32,246 nt of DNA from assembly GCF_000149955.1 (NCBI RefSeq), contig NC_030987.1, positions 5,458,685 to 5,490,930 of the forward strand. The letters are read 5' to 3'. Source of the stretch: Fusarium oxysporum f. sp. lycopersici 4287 (Eukaryota; Ascomycota; Sordariomycetes; Hypocreales; Nectriaceae). The position numbers and the translations under genes are program-made. This document shows, piece by piece, positions 28,440 to 32,246 of the stretch; positions within the stretch are counted from its first letter, which is position 1, and every line of letters starts with the position of its first letter. The notes under the pieces are model-generated. The model saw nothing but the letters and a program-made list of their open reading frames with translations, was not told the DNA's origin and did not search any database.

Positions 28440-28651
28440 GTGCTCTTGAATCATGGTGGTATTTGGATGTTAGACTAATGATTCCTGTACTAAAGGGGTG
28501 ATTCTCGAGTGCACAGCTGCAGCCAGAGAGCTGAAGGGGAGAATAGAATGACGGATAATGTCTAGACTATGATGCCTACTGCTTCGATCCAGCCTGTATG
28601 AGGGCATGCGGTTGAATTCGCCCACAAGAACCACAACCGGCAACATCCAAG

Positions 28652-28682
<31 letters not shown>

Positions 28683-29293
28683 TTTGGAGGAGAATGCCAT
28701 ATCTATATCATGAACAAAACTTTGAAAGGAGTAGACAGTACAGCAGATTGAATCAATAACGTAGTATACTTAGGTGGCTCCGACATGTACGTGATGTATC
28801 AGACACTCAGTCATACATAGGAAGAAGATCATAAAGCACGAGAGCCATCGTGGCAGCTCGTTGTTCTGAAAGCTAACTAACAAGGGTATACATAGCATAC
28901 TCCATGACTTTACAGAAAGTATTTGCTTGTCAATGGGTTGTAAGTTCAACATGATTTCACATGATATGATCTGATAATTTGAATTGATAATTTGAATTGA
29001 AGGGTGCCCCGAAGTGCAGCCCTAGGAACACTCACGTAGGAACAGTAGGATCATGTAAGTGATCTGGCTTCTAGATGGCGTTTTCGGTACTGTAATAATG
29101 ACGTGTGTTCTTATCGACTTTACTATCCATGATCTGACCTAAGACGACTCGGTCAGTAGCTACAGATAGTGTCTCTTGGGCGCAGTTTTACCCCGCAACT
29201 GCCATCACGCCATTACAGGCTTTAGATTCAGTGGCGTAAATCATCGCATGACTAGCAGTGATTCGTGGTGACTGGGTAATCTAAAGGGCATTA
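28440..29293. other. Intergenic with a T28 tract
   Basis: No gene. There is an uninterrupted run of 28 T at 28652-28679. A 13-bp tandem duplication of gataatttgaatt lies at 28973-28998. Confidence 0.5.
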
Positions 29294-29714
29294 ACGTGTA
29301 CGATAAGCATATGAGACAGCATACTGTGCGGCTAAAAATAGCCTACCCTATAGCATTTCAGTACTTAAATAAATTAGCTAAGAATTTAAAAAATTCTTTT
29401 TTAAAATAGTATAGTTAATTAAATAAGCAAGTGTTTTTTAAAAAAAATTTAATTATTTTATATTCTATAGAAAACCTGAAAATACAGTGTATTTTACAGT
29501 CTACGTAGACTTTAAGGTTTATAGCTATATAGGATTTTCTTTTAAAAATGTAGGTAACTTATATAGCTTATTTTAGGACTTACATATAAGTCATTAGAAT
29601 CCCTGCCATTTTAAGCTTGATTTCGATTTTTAAGAATTATTTAAAAAATAGCTTTCAAGGTGAAAAGTGGGTTAATCCACTGGCTTGTCTGATCCACTGG
29701 CTTATCGTGTACGT
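29294..29714. mobile_element. MITE, 421 bp, same TIR family
   Basis: The left end ACGTGTACGATAAGC and the inverted right end ACGTACACGATAAGCC match the 24926-25353 element's termini. TA flanks both sides (29292-29293 and 29715-29716). The interior is very AT-rich and differs from the first copy. Its right 150 bp recur directly at about 30163-30318. Confidence 0.75.
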
Positions 29715-29982
29715 TATCCCTTTGAGTGCCACAGCCCTTAGGCGGGGTCACGACAGGGTTATAGAGCCAATCAGAATAAATGAAACTAACGGTACTTTTC
29801 CACACATACTAATTTGTATGGTGGTAAAAGTCCCAGCAGTTTTGATTGTTACAAAGAGCTACCTTACAGACTTGGCAAATATCTTACGAACTTCCGGTAC
29901 CCTGCATGTACTAACCTTATGACGAAGCTAAGTCGGGCGAGTGACCTTCCCAAGGGCTGTGGCACTCAAAGAGATAGGATTT

Positions 29983-30128
29983 TGTTGAACAGGTGCTGGG
30001 GTCTCACGTGCAAGCAGGGATACTTTAAGATTACAACCGAAATGGTAAAACCTCTAAGGAACAGATTTCAACAGAAGACAACATGAATATACCAATCTGG
30101 ATCAATGGACCGAATACACGTAATGTCT
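29983..30128 (+). repeat. 146-bp dispersed repeat, arm 2
   Basis: Inverted partner of 1174-1319, about 28.7 kb away, equal in length and about 94% identical by hand count. It lies between a full MITE and a partial MITE. An open frame across it (29814-30086) has no recognised domain. Confidence 0.85.
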
Positions 30129-30140
30129 GACAGATTTGTT

Positions 30141-30318
30141 TTTAAAGATAGAATAAGATTAATATAGCTTATTTTAGGAGTTATATATAAGTTATTAGAA
30201 TCTTAGCTATTTTAAACTTAATTTGAATTTTTAAGAGTTATTTAAAAAAAAACTGCCTTTAAGGTGAAAAGTGGGATGTCTTACATGCTTGTTTGTCTCG
30301 CATGCTTATCGTGCACGT
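30141..30318. mobile_element. Partial MITE (right half), direct repeat of 29565-29714
   Basis: Reads ATATAGCTTATTTTAGGA, then AAGGTGAAAAGTGGG and GCTTATCGTGCACGTT, matching the right half of the 29294-29714 MITE in the same orientation with scattered changes. The left terminus is missing. Confidence 0.7.
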
Positions 30319-30320
30319 TT

Positions 30321-31868
30321 AGGTGATTGTTCTCTGCGGATTAGTCACGCGATCCAGTCAAGTAACACCAACAATACAATACAATAGAATTTATTACGCC
30401 CGGCGGCTTCTTTTGGCCGATAGGGCACTAGTCACTAATTCGTACGTACATTGCCTTAGTTTTCCTCCTCGCGTAACATCAACAGCTAAGTGAGATTGTA
30501 GCGGTCACCTGTTCAACAGATCCTAGCTCAATTGACATCAGACTAGCCTGTTTAGACCCGGTACGTGAAGGATTCATCTTCGCAGGGGTCGGAGCGCCTT
30601 GACAGTTCATCTGTTGATTTGAAGCGGTCCGCTGTCAAACACTTTATCATCTGGGAAGTCCTTCAAAGTGGGCTGGTATGCTCAAGCATCTAGGCTCATT
30701 TGTAGGAGGGGTTATGGTCTTGGCCCGCCTCGTCTGTGCATGAACCCTTTGATGCCATCAAAACGAAACCTAATCTTCATGATGATAATGGAAATGAGGT
30801 GTGTTTGATCTGATGACTAGGCACGCGCCCATGTAGTTGTGATGATAAAATTGGAGGTACTCCATAGTAGGGGGCAAATGAGTGAGATCACCGCACTCTA
30901 CGCCAAGAATGAGCGTCTACAACTTGGCCTCAGCAGCCAACTAAATACCGACAGTATATGTATATTCAACAACTAAACGTACCGGATGCCACCATGATAT
31001 CTTCACACCACCAGCGGCGGGCCCAAGCTCCTGAGCTACAATTCCCGCCGAAGTTACTCTGCGAACTTCCGTGGATCACACTCTAAACTTATGATTCTGA
31101 ACACAGGCTTAATTAACCGACCGGTGTAGACCCCTCTCCGCTCGGACTGACGTGTGATGATATCTGTGTCTCTGCAATCTTCTAATGAATAATAACTTGT
31201 CAATCTTTAACCGTCTTCAACATTGAGAATAATATTGATTTCCTTCGTAGCCACGTCCTACCTCAGCGCTGCTTCACTTGCGCGTAATGATGATCAGCGC
31301 CAACGTAGGTCTTCGCCATCCTGTGTTGACCAAGTCTGATACCGTAATTAATACGACATGGCATCTGAGCCTTAGATAATTTGACTAACATAATGTGTAT
31401 CCAATCGCTCGGGAGTTTATCTCTACCCGGGTCTTCCAACGTTTGAGACATCCCTCATCTCTGCGTATAAGGGCACAAAGGTATTGCTGCGGTGTGTTTC
31501 CAACATTGAAGCCGCGCCGTCGATATTGCGCTACTCAGTGACCTATCTTTCATGCCAACCCAGGCTAATATAGCACATGCTGATTATATATAACTATGAT
31601 GTCCGAAGGTTTCATTGGAATGTCCTTCGGAAATAGTACTAGAATTCAGAAATATACTACGTTAGACGTTCATAACATCGAAACATATGCAAACATTCAG
31701 TCCACGTCAATAACTACCTTCAAGGCCCCATGCTGAGCCTAACCCCAACGGTACCACCCATGTGTTGGTCGGGCTCCTGTGCGGCCGTCCAGGGCGGGAT
31801 AAGTAGAGAATGTGGTGGTGTAGGGTAGGTGACCAGGTTCAGGGTAGGTTCGCCAAATCCGTCAATCC
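30321..31868. other. Gene-poor stretch, no gene assigned
   Basis: Only short frames; the longest, a 62-codon minus frame (31263-31451), has no motif. A phrase around 30398-30427 (GCCCGGCGGCTTCTTTTGGC) may come from an LTR element, but no LTR pair was found. Confidence 0.35.
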
Positions 31869-31900
31869 GTTTGTTTGTTTGTTTGTTTGTTTGTTTGTTT
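31869..31900. repeat. Microsatellite (GTTT)8
   Basis: Eight perfect tandem copies of GTTT, 32 bp. Confidence 0.95.
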
Positions 31901-32246
31901 GTATATTTTTCGTCTGGGTGGCTGTAACGAAGCCAGATCTCCTACTGGAGCAAAAGACGTGCTGAGCTAGCTAGGTACAGGGAAACCCCGCTTCCTTCAC
32001 CATCCAGCATACCAATGGCACAAAAGGTGCTGTATTTCTCAAGCCCGTCACCCGTCAGCGGGTTCGGGGGCAATCTATTGTCGAACTTTTTCCACCGACC
32101 AGAATTCTCTCGCGCATCACTACATCTGCCGACGCAGTCCACAATCTCCAGTAACCAAGTTGTAGCTCGTAGTCGACTGTCGCGGCGGCAGGGAAAAACC
32201 TCGGGAAGGAATCAGAGGCCGACGGTGCGGCTTGCCTTCAAAGGAG
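31901..32246. other. Window end, unassigned minus frame
   Basis: A minus frame open from about 32206 to 31942 (about 88 codons, no clear ATG) reads protein-like (WKKFDNRLPPNPLTGDGLEK, CAIGMLDGEGSGVSLYL) but matches no family I know. It could be the last exon of a gene starting beyond the window. Confidence 0.25.

Noticed and set aside
28470..28700. Minus frame with a poly-lysine N-terminus
   Set aside because: The lysines come from the T28 tract; no other support.
29617..30086. Two overlapping plus frames after the second MITE
   Set aside because: They run through the MITE end and the 146-bp repeat and show no domain.

Overview
The window reads as a filamentous ascomycete, most likely Eurotiales (Aspergillus/Penicillium-like). 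The genes are broken by short introns (about 47-101 nt) with GT-AG ends and CTNA-type branch points. The gene families (Zn2Cys6 and bHLH regulators, a Rho GTPase, a fungal MARVEL protein, a Myb/SANT-like regulator) and the transposons (hAT, pogo/Fot1-like, piggyBac-like, TIR/MITE elements) are typical of that group. It is an accessory, transposon-rich region with few intact genes among many relics. I saw no rRNA, tRNA, CRISPR array or biosynthetic core enzyme.

Layout: 1-635 is the 5' end of a hAT transposon (BED-finger transposase, minus strand, cut by the window edge). 636-2929 is non-coding with one arm of a dispersed inverted repeat and a small TIR element. 2930-4066 is an intact three-exon seven-TM protein gene. 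4421-5631 is a gene fragment that stops at the terminus of a second, truncated hAT element. 6050-7728 is a decayed Zn2Cys6 transcription factor. 8354-11223 is a decayed pogo/Fot1-like element with TIRs and a TA target duplication. 11607-12567 is a frameshifted SAM methyltransferase gene. 12859-13673 holds decayed coding scraps. 13983-14205 and 19413-19600 are two copies of a repeat carrying a 17-bp near-palindrome. 14664-15557 is an intact four-exon atypical Rho GTPase. 16081-17556 is a Myb/SANT-like pseudogene. 20387-20991 is an intact membrane RING-H2 gene. 22263-24245 is a decayed piggyBac-like transposase. 24619-25450 is an ABC-ATPase gene fragment interrupted just after its Walker A by a 428-bp MITE. 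25632-26132 is an intact bHLH regulator. 27728-28439 is a MARVEL-type membrane gene with one apparent frameshift. 29294-30320 contains a second member of the MITE family and a partial third.

Apparently intact genes are the seven-TM protein, the Rho GTPase, the RING-H2 protein and the bHLH factor. For the three spliced ones the exon lengths sum to a multiple of three. They do not form an obvious operon-like or metabolic unit. The premature stops in the pseudogenes are mostly TAG or TAA, and a 146-bp repeat pair differs almost only by transitions; both fit RIP-like C-to-T decay, but no composition test was possible here. I did not find a clear undescribed defence or mobile system. The strongest leads are the Rho GTPase with changed catalytic positions, the palindrome-bearing repeat, and the MITE family with one member inside an ATPase gene.
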